Shown here in pieces: positions 22,701 to 34,493 of a DNA stretch of 64,000 nt (within the stretch, counting starts at the first letter, position 1; each line of letters begins with the position of its first letter). The stretch covers positions 930,001-994,000 of the forward strand of contig NHZP01000019.1 in the NCBI GenBank assembly GCA_003313425.1, written 5' to 3'. Below the pieces are notes generated by a model, which worked only from the letters and a program-made list of their open reading frames with translations, was not told the DNA's origin and did no database searches. Origin of the DNA: Pseudopyrenochaeta lycopersici (taxonomy: Eukaryota; Ascomycota; Dothideomycetes; Pleosporales; Pseudopyrenochaetaceae). Both the position numbers and the translations under genes were made by a program.

Positions 22701-25700
22701 TTTCAGGAACTCAGCGGCATCAGAACCGTGCTCGCGCACAAGTTTTCCATCTTTGAGTACGACTTGGAAGAGACCACGACCAGGTACATTGATAATACGT
22801 GTACGAAGGACTGGCAGGTCTTCAACAGCCTTGTCAAAGGCCTTTTTCAAGCGTTCTGCCACGCCAATGGGCAGTGTTGCAACACGCTGGGCGACATAAG
22901 CGTCCTGGAACTTCGCTGAGAGTGCCATGAGGCCTTCTTGAAGTGGCGTGCATGGATAAATATCCTCGACAAGCGTAGCATCGACACCACAGAGTTTAGC
23001 GCTCTCAGTCTTTGCTTGTTCTTCGCCCCAATCGCTCCCAATGAGCGAAAACGGAGGAGTGTCATTTGTCTCTTCATCAGATAACGGCTTCGCCTTGGCT
23101 GCCATCGCTGAAAGTGTGGGGTTCAGCATGATATCCGGCACTGTTAGGACAATACCTTCATCTCTCGCGGCGGCTACCAATCTCATCGCTCTCAAAGAAT
23201 CACCACCCATGGAGAAGAAATTGTCATTGGCGCTGAAGTCTGCATCACCACCAAGGATCTTTGCCCATAGTGGACCAAGCTTAAGCTCCATCTCAGTAGT
23301 GGGTTCCTTCTTCTCTGACATGACAGAGTTGAAACGCCTCAAATCCTGGCGAGTGACTGAAGTGCCAATTTCGCGTAGCCTCTTCCTATCAGTCTTAGCT
23401 GAGACGAGCAGAGGCATCTTCCAGAGCGGAATGTATGCGCTAGGCACCATGTAGCTGGGAAGATCGGTGAACAGGTGCTTCGTCATCTCTTGCAGCGCAG
23501 ATTGAAACTTATTGGAGAAGCTTCCGAAGATGTTTCCGTCAAGATGCCGCATTCCACTCTTTTTCTGCTCGACAAGGAACGCAACAAGAGTAGGTTCCCC
23601 ACTGCCGCCAGGCTTGATAACTTCTGTCGCTAATTGAGTGTTCGAGGGCAAGTGTTTCTGCATGTTGTACTCAATCTCGGCGAGCTCGATACGCTGGCCG
23701 CGGAGTTTAACCTGCTGATCTTGTCGGCCAACGAAGATGACTTCACCGTTACCATCCGGATCGTAGCGGACAAGATCACCACTCTTATAAATGCGTCCAC
23801 GACGGCCGCTGATATTCTTGCTTCCTTGGGCGAGGAATGTGGGATCTTCAATGAAAACCTCTTTTGTCTTCGCGGGATTGTTGAGATACCCGTTGCCAAC
23901 AATAGGGCCTTCGATTAAGAGCTCCCCAACGGCTCCGATGGGTACAAGCTTGTTGTGGTCTTCAGGATCCGTAAGCCAGATTGCACAGCCTTTGCCTTTA
24001 CCCATGGTGATGTACGGTTTCGCACCAACATCAGCGTTGATGGTAGCTCCTACTGTAGTTTCGGATGGCCCGTATGCGTTCACTACCTTGGTCCTCTGGC
24101 CCCAAGATGCCGCATCGCTAGCTGAGACGCCCTCACCTCCTAACGCTATCGAGTCAAGATGGTCAAGGATATCCACATCGAGCGTTCGAGCTACGGAAGG
24201 AGTCATGCCAGCAAGAGTAACACGCATATCACGCATTGCACCGCTGAGGTCGTTCATTCGACGCTCCTCGGATGGTGTGCAGAGCGTTCCACCGTGTGCG
24301 AGAGTGCAAAGCATAGAGTCAATGCACACATCGAATGCGTAACTCGCAAAGTCGAGCACACGGGAATGCGGTCGATAACCAACATCGTAAGCCCTTGGTA
24401 TTGCACCAGACGTGTACTGGCTGTGTGTGATAATGCATCCCTTCGGTACACCGGTACTTCCACTCGTGAACTGAATATACAGAGGAGCAGAAGGTGATAC
24501 TGTGGGAAGGGTGGTCGTCGGTTGCTGTTCTGCAAATGGACTGTATACTTTGTCAAACTTGGACTCAGAGATTGGTATGATAGTCGCAGAAGGTGCGATA
24601 CGCGCAGCCGTGGTAGATTGCGCCTTGGAGCAAATGAGTAGGGACGCATTAATTTGCTGGGTAATTGTTCGCAGTCGGCCCTCCGGCTGCGCAGGGTCAA
24701 GCAGCGCGAAGCAAGCGCCTGCCTTCATTACTGCGAGCACGGCGACGATAGTCCATCTCGATTTCTCGAAAAGAACAGGGATTATTTGATTCTGCGAGTC
24801 ATCCAGGAGACGCAAAGTTTGAGCCAGATGCGTAGAGTAGTCTTCGACTTGACGGTATGTCAAACTGCCGTCCCATGCTTCAATCGCATTTTTGTCGGCA
24901 TTAAGCGCGACTTGATCAGCGACCATTTCATGCATGCATGTCCGCAGATCTGGTGGCATAGGTGTATTCCATTTCCAGACCTCCTCGAGCTCATCCTGTG
25001 AGATGGAAAGGAAGTTTGAAAGCGGGTGATCTGAATCGCTAAATAGGGTATCGAGAATCGAAGCAAAGAAATGAAGCTGAGACACGGCCTGGTGTTGTGA
25101 CATATTTGGGGCTTGCCATTGCGAAGTAGCATATAGCGAACCTTGTCGAAAAGTGAGTGAAACTGCGAAGCTCCACTGATTACGCGTTAGTCATTATTGA
25201 GAAAGGTTTGGAATGCTCATACCTCTTCTTGCGTTCCATCGTTCAAGAAGATCGTGGCCTTGTCGACGTTGATGTCTTTCAATCTTACGTCTACAACCTT
25301 AGCCTTTAAGCTTTCAGCCGCTTTATGACTTAGCAAGTCAAGGTCAGGCGTTGGTAAGCATTGGACTTTATCAGTCCCAGCATCTTTGACTCCCCATGTA
25401 AACTGGTGAAACAATTCTCGCTGGTAACGCTGAACGAGTATTGTCCAAGCTGTGAGGACTGTGTCTAGGACTGCATCCGTCACCAGGTCGCCAGGAACCG
25501 GTATTGACACCTCGTTCGTGGCAGTAACACGAGCATCTGTTTTAGTGACGTCTTTAGTGTCTGTTCCTTTCTCTTCGGTCTTTACGACGCCATTATTCTG
25601 CACTTTCACCTCAGTAGTCTCTTCAGGCACTCCGCTGAATCGTACTACGTGTTCGCCATTCGGTAGATGCATTTTGTTCCGCACACTGGATGGTTTCCTC

Positions 25701-25813
25701 TTGTTCTCTTTGTGTTGGTGCTTGCCTCTTGACAATGATGTGGTGAAGGAGTGTGGGTCTTGTTGAGTCTGGCGATTCAAGTCCCAGGTCCTTTCATAGA
25801 AAGAGCCAAGCAT
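19737..25813 (-). CDS. Siderophore NRPS, A-T-C-T-T-C (SidD/NPS6 type)
   Basis: Two exons (25813-25223 and 25175-19737, 47-bp intron with CTAAC branch) encode about 2009 residues. The order is an N-terminal remnant region (1-270) and an A domain (about 275-810, FTSGSTGVPKG near 430 and YKSGDLVRYDPDG). Then come T1 (SMGGDSLRAM, about 851), C1 (MHHAVYDGWS, intact HHxxxDG, about 1055), T2 and T3 (ELGGDSIGAM at about 1420 and 1490), and a terminal C domain with SHAQYDE (about 1707). This matches synthetases that link N5-acyl-N5-hydroxyornithine units into extracellular fusarinine or coprogen-type siderophores. T2 and T3 are nearly identical. I see no second A domain, even degenerate. SidA-, SidF- and SidI-like genes and an ABC transporter follow. 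Five ATCWGATAA sites lie 334-882 bp upstream. Confidence 0.92.
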
Positions 25814-27334
25814 CGCAAAAGATTCCTGCTCATCAAGCTCTCCACCTAAGCTTCTTTCTCACATGAAAAGAAAGCTCTCCACACACCGTACCGGGATGTT
25901 TCTCCGTCACAGACATACTAGTCCACGTCGGCCAAGCCATACCATTTCGACATCCAGCCGCCGGCGTCATCTTTCTCCCACTCTACGAAGACAGGGTCTG
26001 CCCCTCCACGTCGTCGTTCGCCTGTCCACGGTTGATGGTTCATGTTCTAACGTAAGTGCCCAGGAAAAAGCCCCTGTGGAGGCAGTACAGAGTTTTGGCC
26101 GTAAAGAAAACTTGACACCCCGCGCTTTAAACTCCACAATTAGCGGATCAGATAAAAATCAGTGTGAAAGATGGCGCCACTAGCTGCATCTGATAACTCT
26201 GATGGTACGGCACCATTCGTTGTTCCCACAAACGGAACTGCCTGTTTTGGTTGAAGCAAGGATCAGCTTCTGCACTTCTGCAGGGTGACATCAAGGGTCT
26301 GCAGATCGTTTTTCATCTGATAACGGCCGATTCTCGGAGGCGCATACTAGCGGGCAATTATGGGCATGGGCCGCACTTTCTGGACCACTCCACGCACTAT
26401 GAACCGCCCGACATTTACCTGCATCAAATGGCAGGGACTTGCCGGATATCGCAAAAGGCCCGATGAAGTGGTGATGAGCGCTGCACGCGATATGTTTGCC
26501 GTGCGTATGCTAGCAGCAAGCGATTCTGCGCCGATCGCGGTCCCCGGCAACTCGAAAGTGAAGCATGCAACCGATGAAAAGAATAAATTTTTATCAGATC
26601 CTGTGTTTGAGGCCCCTGCGCTGACTCCGATTGGCAGCTGCCATCTCTAGGTTGTAGGATTACGGGAAGGCATTCGCTTATTGCGGATCTGATAAACCTT
26701 ATGACACCTGCGAGGGGGAGGCACGGCACAACGGCAGAGGCGTCGCGATGGGCTGATGTTGTGAAAGCGCCCTTGATGTCTGTGGCTTGACTCAGGGTCT
26801 TGTAGGCTGGCTCAGCGTGATACTTTTGTTGTTCCGTGTCATGGGAGAGATCGACTGTTTTGGCACCGTCAATCGTCGATGTCGTAAGTGTCTACGACAG
26901 CATGGCGAGGGTTCGAAACTTGTGGTTGCATGGCTGGTCTTCAATAGGACTGAGCTGCAAAATTTGCGTGAAGACCCACCCACGGCCATGTGCAATATCC
27001 TACATGTCTATCAGCCTCGTATTGTACTTGTGCAGATTTCTTTCGCATTCGCTGTCACGGAGAAAACGAATCCAGAACTTGCCCCAAAAATTACTCATCC
27101 ATGCCACCATCAGTCTAGACATCTCAATTACAGGCAGAACCTGGGAGTAAGCAGACGACACCTGCATCGTGAGACCTTTTACTACCGACCACACCGAACG
27201 CCACCTGCGCATTGCGGACCGAGCAATTTCACAGGAAGTAGGTGGCGTCTTTCGTTGGTCACGCTCCGTAAGCATCGTTCCGGTCGACTGACTTATGGAA
27301 TCCAGCTCGCCTAGCGCGTTGTTGACGACTCATC
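25814..27334. promoter_or_regulatory. Divergent NRPS/GNAT promoter with five ATCWGATAA sites
   Basis: This 1.5-kb stretch has no gene. It holds ATCWGATAA, the consensus described for SreA-type iron-responsive GATA repressors, at 26147-26155, 26188-26196, 26315-26323 and 26687-26695 (plus strand), and at 26591-26599 (minus strand). Three of the five are preceded by GG, giving GGATCWGATAA. The region separates the minus-strand NRPS start from the plus-strand GNAT start, so the sites could serve both. Iron repression is inferred from the motif and from the neighbouring siderophore genes. Confidence 0.75.
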
Positions 27335-28103
27335 ATGGGCTATGTAGTACTCCCGGCATTGGTGAGCGACATCAGTGCCGTATACGATGCATATTTTGCG
27401 GCTTTCAAAACTAGCCCTGTCACGCGGGCGTTCTTCCCGTCGGCTACTGAAGAAGACCTGACGAATCCAGAGTCTGAATTTAGGTACGCACTGTGCTAAC
27501 TCAGCTCTACCCCTGCAATTATTGAGCTGATGAAAATGATGCTGATTGGTATGAAGAAAAGGACATACGGCGCATATATTCCAGTACTGGCAAGAAAGCT
27601 CGACACAATATACTCTAAAGTGCGTGGATAGTGAGACTGGACAAGTGGTGGGTATGGCGCTCTGGGATATCTACCTCACTCCAAGTGATTGGGAAAAGGG
27701 CGAGATCACTTGGCTACACGGAAAAGAACGGGAACGTGCCGAAGCGTTAGTGTCACCACTTTGGAATGCAAGGGAGAAAATGTGGTTGAACAAGAGATAT
27801 CTCTACTGTCATGTCATTGCCGTGCATCCTAGCTTCCAACGCAGAGGAATTGGAGAGATGCTGTTCAGGTTTGGGACGAATGTAGCGCAGGAAGCCGGAC
27901 TTCCCATCTATATTGAGAGCTCGAAGGACGCTGAGAGATTGTACGAGAAAAAGGGCTCCAAGCGGCTTAAAGAGAGGCCAATTCATAGATCGCAGGATTT
28001 GTGGCCAGAGTGCACTGAGAGTAGAGAAGACCGCGAGATTGCGTTATTCGTTTGGATCCCAGAAGGAGGAGAAAAGCTACCAAGTTCTGCAGTGCTAGCA
28101 TAG
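27335..28103 (+). CDS. GNAT family N-acetyltransferase
   Basis: Two exons (27335-27483 and 27557-28103) with a 73-bp intron (CTGAT branch, AAG acceptor) give 231 residues. The fold signature is the acetyl-CoA loop VHPSFQRRGIGEMLFRFG (Q/R-x-x-G-x-G/A), preceded by the strand RYLYCHVIAV and followed by PIYIESSKDAERLYEKKG. This matches small fungal GNAT enzymes of the type that acetylate metabolites. It starts opposite the NRPS across a shared promoter and converges on the ABC gene 48 bp away. Cluster position would allow a role in siderophore tailoring, but nothing in the protein shows the substrate. It is not the SidF-like enzyme, which is at 34494-35879. Confidence 0.8.
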
Positions 28104-28151
28104 GATCGAGTAGACTACGCAAATGATACATTATACTATACTGAACAAAGC

Positions 28152-31100
28152 TCAACCCAACATCTGATGTAGCGCGTTGACCCGGTAGCTCTCACTACGC
28201 TGAACTAAATCTTCATGCCGTCCTTGATCGACAACTTTTCCTCCTTCAACCAGAAATATTACGTCTGCTCTAGCAATGGTCCTAAGTCTGTGCGCAATGG
28301 CAATGACTGTAACGCCGTGACCTTTGACGGCTCGCTCCAGGCCGAGTTCTAGGGCCTTCTCACTTTCGGCATCGAGTGCACTTGTACTTTCGTCCAGCAA
28401 GAGGAGTTTAGGCTTTCGTACCAGCGCACGCGCAATAGAAAGACGCTGTCTTTGGCCTCCAGACAATTGATTACCATTGGCACCACATTCCGTATCGTAA
28501 CCTTGGGGTAGATCGATAATTGTTTCATGTATATTAGCCAGTTTGCAGGCTTCCTGTATCTCTTCATCTGAAGGATCGTGGCCAGGCCTTGCTCCTAGCG
28601 ACAAATTGAATTTGATACTCCCCTGGAAGAGTACATTATCTTGAGGCACGTAAGCGATGTCGTCACGGAAAGAAGTCCCGTGATGTCGCGAAATATCGAG
28701 ACCGTTGATGCTGATGCTACCCGACGACGGAAAGTAGAACCGTTCGAGTAAAGCAAGAACAGTACTTTTTCCCGCACCAGAAGGACCAACTAGAGCACAA
28801 AACTGGCCAGGTTGTATTGATAGCGAGAGTGATGTGAGTACCGGCATACCGGGACGCGCAGGATATGAGAACCTCACATCTCGGAACACGACCCCGGCTC
28901 CGCCTTGTGTAGACGTCGGCGGTGTCGGATCAGCGAGTGCTTCGACATCCTGCATTGCCTTCTCGCTGTAATCAGGATCAGGAGATGATCTACCGGGTTT
29001 CGTGCATGGAGAATTCTTCCCTAGCTCCACCAGTCCACATATGCGAGAGATAGCGCCTTTCGCTTTGGAAATCTCGGGTGCAAGGGTGAAGAGTTGACCC
29101 CACAACTGTGCAGACACGAGCATAGCTATGAGGATGATGAAGAATTGGGTTTGACTGTATCTGCCTTCAATGATATTCTTCGAGCCCCACCAGTAGGCGA
29201 AGGCGTAGATGAACCCGCCACAAGAATTAGCTATTGCCAACCAGACGTTGGTTTTGAAGCTCTGTTGCACCATTTCTTTTCGCGGAGCTCTAAGTGATCG
29301 GCGGTAAGTCTGTATAATCTCGTCCTCGATAGATAAAGCGTGAACTGTCTTGATGTTGGAGACAGCCTCAATTGTGACTCCTATGGAAGATGAAAAGGCG
29401 CCAGCATGTTTGACTGCGAATCGCGAGATAGCACGAAGTTGCATGTAACCAGCCCCAAGGAGAAGCGGAACGATAACAAGGCATACTATCGCAATCCTCC
29501 AAGCAACAATGTGGGACAGGACGATAGCAGCTACGAAGTTAACGATGACCGAAAACAGCGTGCCGATGATGGAGCCACTAAAACCAGCTAATGCGTTTCC
29601 ATCTTTGGTGACTATACGTGGGCGGATCGATTAGCACGAGTTTAACAACTTGGCGAAGCATTCCAATCGTACATATTCAAAAAAGAACAAGTGTACTTAC
29701 TGTACTCTAAAAGCATAGACGGGTTTCTGCCTTCAGATTCGTGCCACTGCAATGGTTGCTTCAGGAGTGCTTGCAATGACAAATTGCGCACCTTGTATAT
29801 CAGTCGCTCAGATATAAGTCCAAAGACTGCCCAGCTGGTGAAATTGGCGAGAAATTCAATGCAGGCAAGCATGAACCATAACCCAGAGAGCAACTCGCCT
29901 CTTGACCGAATGAAATTGGGTGGATTGCAAGGGGACATGGTACCCATGATATTACCAAAGAGGAGACCAGAGCCGGAGTACTGACCGCCAACGATCAGAG
30001 CTGCAAAGAAGGCCAGGATGATGAGAAGTAAATATGGTCGTGTCAAAGGCGCCATTGTTTTGAAAATAGAATCTGAAATGAGGTTGCCTTGCGGATTTCC
30101 GGAAGACTCTGCCTGCTTCGCCTCGCTTGAAGGTGCAGCACCAGGCGAATGCGTAGTCAAAGCATCCTTTTCATCCGATACTACATCAATGTCCTGCGAG
30201 TCTAAGCTGGTCCTGGAGCTATTTGGACCATTTTCAGTCGTTTTAACGGTCTGGAGGCGTATCATGTCTGCGTAAGATCCATCCAATGCCATGAGGTCCT
30301 CATGTGCGCCTTGCTCAATGATATCTCCTTTCTTCATAACAATGATCTTGGATGCGCTCCTGATAGTGGAGAGACGATGAGCGATTGAAATAACTGTGCG
30401 GCCTTTCGAAGCTCGCTCAATGGCGGCCTGGATACGCTGCTCGCTGGCTGAGTCGAGCGCCGCAGTAGCTTCGTCAAGAATCAAGATTTTTGGATCCCTG
30501 ACAAGAGCACGAGCGAGGGCGACTCGCTGCTTTTGACCACCGCTCACCAGACTTCCGCTCGATCCGACAAGAGTTGCGAAACCGAATTCTAGACGATCAA
30601 TGAAGACAGCAACGTCGGCCAGATCTGCAGCGTTTTGAACTAGGCGAACAATCTCTACAACATCTGGTCCAGCTTTCTCTGCCGCTTTAATAAGATCCTG
30701 CCCACCCCTAACTTCTTCAGCAAGTTGAGCTAGGGTACCGCTGAGCAACGTCGTTTCCAAATGGGAGTGGGGCGGAGAATTGACCAAACCAAGCGCGATA
30801 TTTTCCAAGATTGATCGATCTAGGAGCGATGGCTCCTGTTGGACAAGACTGATGAAGCCTCTCAGATTTTTGATGTTGATATCCTTGATGCTGCGACCAT
30901 CAAGTAGAATATCTCCGACTTGCGGATCATAGAACCGGGTGATTAAACTTGCAATAGTTGATTTGCCACTTCCAGAGAGGCCAACGATGGCCGTCAGTTT
31001 GCCAGCATCGCACTTGAGAGATATGTTGTTCAAAACCGGATATTCAGGCCTTGAGGGGTATGTGAACGCAACATTGCGGAACTCAATTGACCCGTCGACG

Positions 31101-32237
31101 GAAGTGGGCTTCTCGGCAGACGTTGATGTATTGTCAATGGATGGTTGCGTTTCGATGTCCTTTTTTAAGCGCTCAAACGCAGCAACTGCTCCGCCAAATA
31201 TAGGTAGCATAGGCGCGACTTGGCTGAGGACGATGGCACCTAAATACACATTAGTTCAGTTGCCTACTTTTACTTTAGCTAAACTCACCATCGAGAAGAA
31301 TGAAAGTGACCGTGTATATTTCGCCGATGGACGCATTGCCATTGCCTTCGAGAGCGTTGGCGACCTTGCGACTACCTTGCCAGTATCCAAGCGCACTAGC
31401 CGAGAAAGCAATGAAATAAAGCAACCCAGCCTGCACAGCCGCAACCGTCGCTTTTTTAATACCCTGGGAGCGAGCACCTCCAAGATGGTCCCTGAATTTC
31501 TCTTCAAGCCTGGTGTTAGCCCCGAGAGCATGCACGAGGCCGACATGATTAAGAGATTCAGACGCTATAGCACTGGCCGACCCGAAGCATTCTGATAGCT
31601 TCGAACTGTACTTGCCAACGAAATGGCCGCCAACCGTTGCCATGAGTAGGAAGGCAGGGATTAGAGCGACTAGCATGCCGGCAAGCTCAGCATCCTTGAT
31701 GAAGCCAACAATGTATGCCGTGACACAAAACGACACGCATGTAAGGGCAACGCCGACTTTCTCAGATGTACCGCTTTCGATTGCCTGGATGTCGCTATTT
31801 AGTCGGGAAGATACCTCTCCTGCCTGAAGGTTGTCGAAGAAAGCCATGTCTTGTCGAAGGAGATTCCGCAAGTAGCGATCTCTAACGCGTTGGGCTAGGC
31901 GCTGTGATGCCAAGTTCCAACACACGAGATGTATGTAAATGCATGCAAAGCTGCCAATGGCGATGTAAACGAGCAATAAAATTTTTGGGGTGATAGAAAC
32001 TTCTTCTGAGCTATTTGATGCGGCTCCGGATTGGTTGTTGCATGTCGCATTGTTGATTTCATCAACTAGTTGACCAAAGACAATTCCTATGAGAGGAAAT
32101 GGTATACCGGCTGCTATAGCTGCTATGCATCCGGTGCCGATAAGAAGCCTATCCAGCCATGTTGGGTCCGCGTAGAAGAGGAGGTGCAAGAAGCCAAAGA
32201 AGGGCTTAGCTGCCTTCGCAGGCTTATTGACCTTCAT
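28152..32237 (-). CDS. Full-size ABC transporter (ABCB/MDR type) of the siderophore cluster
   Basis: Three exons (32237-31289, 31239-29701, 29611-28152; introns of 49 and 89 bp) give 1315 residues with continuous frame. The order is TMD-NBD-TMD-NBD. Walker A is GLSGSGKST (about residue 405) and GPSGAGKST (about 1103). The ABC signatures are VSGGQKQR (about 548) and LSGGQRQR (about 1210), each followed by a Walker B ILILDEATAALD or LLLLDESTSALD. Both sites look catalytically complete. The start at 32237 gives a short cytoplasmic lead (MKVNKPAKAAKPFFGF); an upstream in-frame ATG at 32414 would add an Arg/Pro-rich leader. ABC proteins beside SidD/NPS6 genes are a known fungal arrangement, and export of siderophore or its hydrolysis products is the usual proposal. 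One ATCWGATAA site lies 312 bp upstream. Confidence 0.92.
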
Positions 32238-32548
32238 TGAGTCCAGGTGAAATGCTGGAAGTGAGAGAGCTCTGGCGGTCGAGATGTGGTGAGGTTTTGC
32301 AAATGTGCCAGCACGAGGTTTGGCAGGGCGCTGTGGCCGCTCCAAGGCGCGACGACCAGGATCGACATAGTGCAGGGCGAGTCGTTGGCATAACGTCAAT
32401 GGGTATAGTCTCACAGGGAAGACGGATGCACGATGGATGTTGAGGCCAACCCTGTGTGGCGCTGGGTGGTGGGGAGGGAAGACGTCACGCGCTAAAACGA
32501 TGTGGGAAATGACACTCTAATCAGATTGAAACTAGCGCCTGCCCGAAG

Positions 32549-32557
32549 ATCAGATAA
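32549..32557 (+). promoter_or_regulatory. ATCAGATAA site upstream of the ABC transporter
   Basis: A single exact SreA-type site in the 377-bp gap between the ABC transporter start (32237) and the stop of the SidA-like gene (32615). It is the only such site between 26.7 and 36.2 kb. Confidence 0.6.
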
Positions 32558-32614
32558 AATTTGCTCCTTAGCGCCTGCCGCTTTGAGACAGCTCCAATGC
32601 TCTCCACCCATAGC

Positions 32615-33901
32615 TCACATACGGGCCTGGATCACTACGCCATCCCTTGCATCCTCGGCCACTGACGACACGTTTTTCACAATCTCGCCAGCCATCAGAC
32701 TAACATCTTTCGCCAATGAGCGCCCGCCCTCTGCGTTCGAAAGTAACCACAGCCGGCAGCCTTCCGCAACGGCACCGCGTTTGAACTGTACCTCGTTGAG
32801 ACTGTCGCCCTTCTGCCGGCAGCCTAGCGCAAGTGAATCCAAGCCCTGAAGCAGTTGATTTTCTGGTGTTGGGCTGGCCGAAGTGTCTCTGATGATGAAG
32901 TCTGACCGCAAGCACGCTGCGGCCGCGTCTTTCCCAATTACGACACGCAACCTATACTCGCCTTTCGTCTGGACTTGTTTTTCGTATCCACGCATGTAGA
33001 TGGTCTGGACAAGCTCTGACGCATCAGTGACTGTCGCTTTTTGGCCGGCTGCTGGCTTTGCCCAAATTGAGCAGAGCTGCGGCTGTGGAGGCTCCTGCTC
33101 GTTGAGCACCGTCAGCGGTGCAAGCGACTCGTCTTCAGTGACGACAGTTATGTTCCCAAGTCGTGGACATGTGAGCAGATCGTCCAAGATCTCAGCTGTC
33201 GTCGGTCCAGATCCGATGATAGAAACGTTCAGTCGTGGCTCATTGGCCCCTCGTAGTTCGTTCCTTCTCGAAACATACTCGCTCATGGGAATAATTCGTT
33301 GTCCACCAAGGAAGTCGACCGTCGGTAGTGGTTGTGAGATTGGAGGGCTCTGTTTTGATGGGGAAGGTGCGACGATGCTTCTTGCTCGCACCACATACGT
33401 GTTGCCACTGCTGTCCTTCACGGCAATTTTCCAGCCTTTCACAACCTCCGCATAGGTCTCTGGGACGACACCAACCACTTCGCTGCCATAGCGTACCTGG
33501 TCTTTGAATTGTTCAGCAGCCCACTTGAGATAGTCCTCAAACTCTTCTCGCAGAGGATTGAGACGATCCGAGTTGGCGAACTCGATCAGACGACCTCGAG
33601 CGAGGAGATAGTTGACGTAACTGAAGGTGGTCCGGGGATTACGAATTGTTGCGAGATCATACATGAATGGACTTTCCATGCGTGTTCTTGACATGTGCGC
33701 TCCCGAGTGCCATGCGAATGATGGTTTCTGCTCTAGAAAGAGCATGTTGTGAGATTTACTGGCTTCGCGGTTTGCAATGGCGGTTGCTAGCTGAGCTGCA
33801 CCAAAACCAATGCAGACGACATCGAAAGGAGGTGAGACATTTGAGGTGGGCGAATCTGATCTGGGGTCTAATGACCTGATCGAGTGCTGCGTTGAGGCCA
33901 T
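32615..33901 (-). CDS. Divergent L-ornithine N5-monooxygenase-like (SidA-like) flavoprotein
   Basis: A 428-residue single-exon protein. The FAD-binding start (VVCIGFGAAQLATAIA) and the segment FLEQKPSFAWHSGAHM..., with DLATIRNPRTTFSYVNYL and GRLIEF, are clear marks of the SidA/IucD hydroxylase family, which N-hydroxylates ornithine as the first committed step of hydroxamate siderophores. The NADPH-binding loop is GSGPTTAEIL (usually GSGQSAAE). The protein is some 70 residues shorter than typical SidA. The D-x3-ATGY motif expected near the C-terminus is not found; the matching place reads DFIIRDTSAS. It may therefore be a paralogue with altered activity rather than the main ornithine hydroxylase. 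It starts opposite the SidF-like gene across 592 bp. Confidence 0.75.
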   Translation of the reverse strand: MASTQHSIRSLDPRSDSPTSNVSPPFDVVCIGFGAAQLATAIANREASKSHNMLFLEQKPSFAWHSGAHMSRTRMESPFMYDLATIRNPRTTFSYVNYLLARGRLIEFANSDRLNPLREEFEDYLKWAAEQFKDQVRYGSEVVGVVPETYAEVVKGWKIAVKDSSGNTYVVRARSIVAPSPSKQSPPISQPLPTVDFLGGQRIIPMSEYVSRRNELRGANEPRLNVSIIGSGPTTAEILDDLLTCPRLGNITVVTEDESLAPLTVLNEQEPPQPQLCSIWAKPAAGQKATVTDASELVQTIYMRGYEKQVQTKGEYRLRVVIGKDAAAACLRSDFIIRDTSASPTPENQLLQGLDSLALGCRQKGDSLNEVQFKRGAVAEGCRLWLLSNAEGGRSLAKDVSLMAGEIVKNVSSVAEDARDGVVIQARM

Positions 33902-34493
33902 GGACGTAGGTGGTTTTGCTGTACTTGGACAGACAGATAGACAGTGAGACGAATGAGATATTACGACCGATATGGGGAGAAAAATACTCGAAAGCTAGCA
34001 GTAAGGTCCTACGAGGCTATGGTTCGATCGCAAAAAGTTCAGAAACAAATTGCATGAGCTGACGCACTGACCTATGATAGCTTGCTGTACCGACAGAGAG
34101 CTCCCACAAACGATGTCACTAGTTCCTAGCGCCTGCCGTATAAGCGAGCAGTGCTGGTGCAATGCCACCTACGCCGGCGTGCATACGCTTGTGGTTGTCA
34201 CACCAGTACCCACATGGCGTGATCAGCCACCCTTTCGGAACTTTCCTTGCAAAAGACCAAGCACCACCCTTGTCACTAGGACATGATGCCGGCGGAGGGT
34301 GTACGTTATCCACCTAAATCTGCATAATGCTATGCCCGGGACTCTGCAGTTGACCTCGGCTGAATTTTTACTCGACGCTGTCTTGTCCATTTTGAAACTT
34401 CCTTGAGCCTTATGCCGCTACTCCAGCTGCCTTGCAATCTTCAATTATTCTCTGAAAAGTCTTTCAACTTCGAAAACAGTTAATCGAGTTGCC
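33902..34493. other. Divergent promoter between SidA-like and SidF-like genes
   Basis: 592 bases with no gene. I found no exact ATCWGATAA here, which is notable because every other intergenic control region of the siderophore genes has at least one. Confidence 0.4.

Noticed and set aside
23076..23084. ATCAGATAA inside the NRPS coding region, and another at 1561-1569 in the first MFS gene
   Set aside because: Both lie in coding sequence and fit the roughly one chance hit expected in the window; not counted as regulatory.
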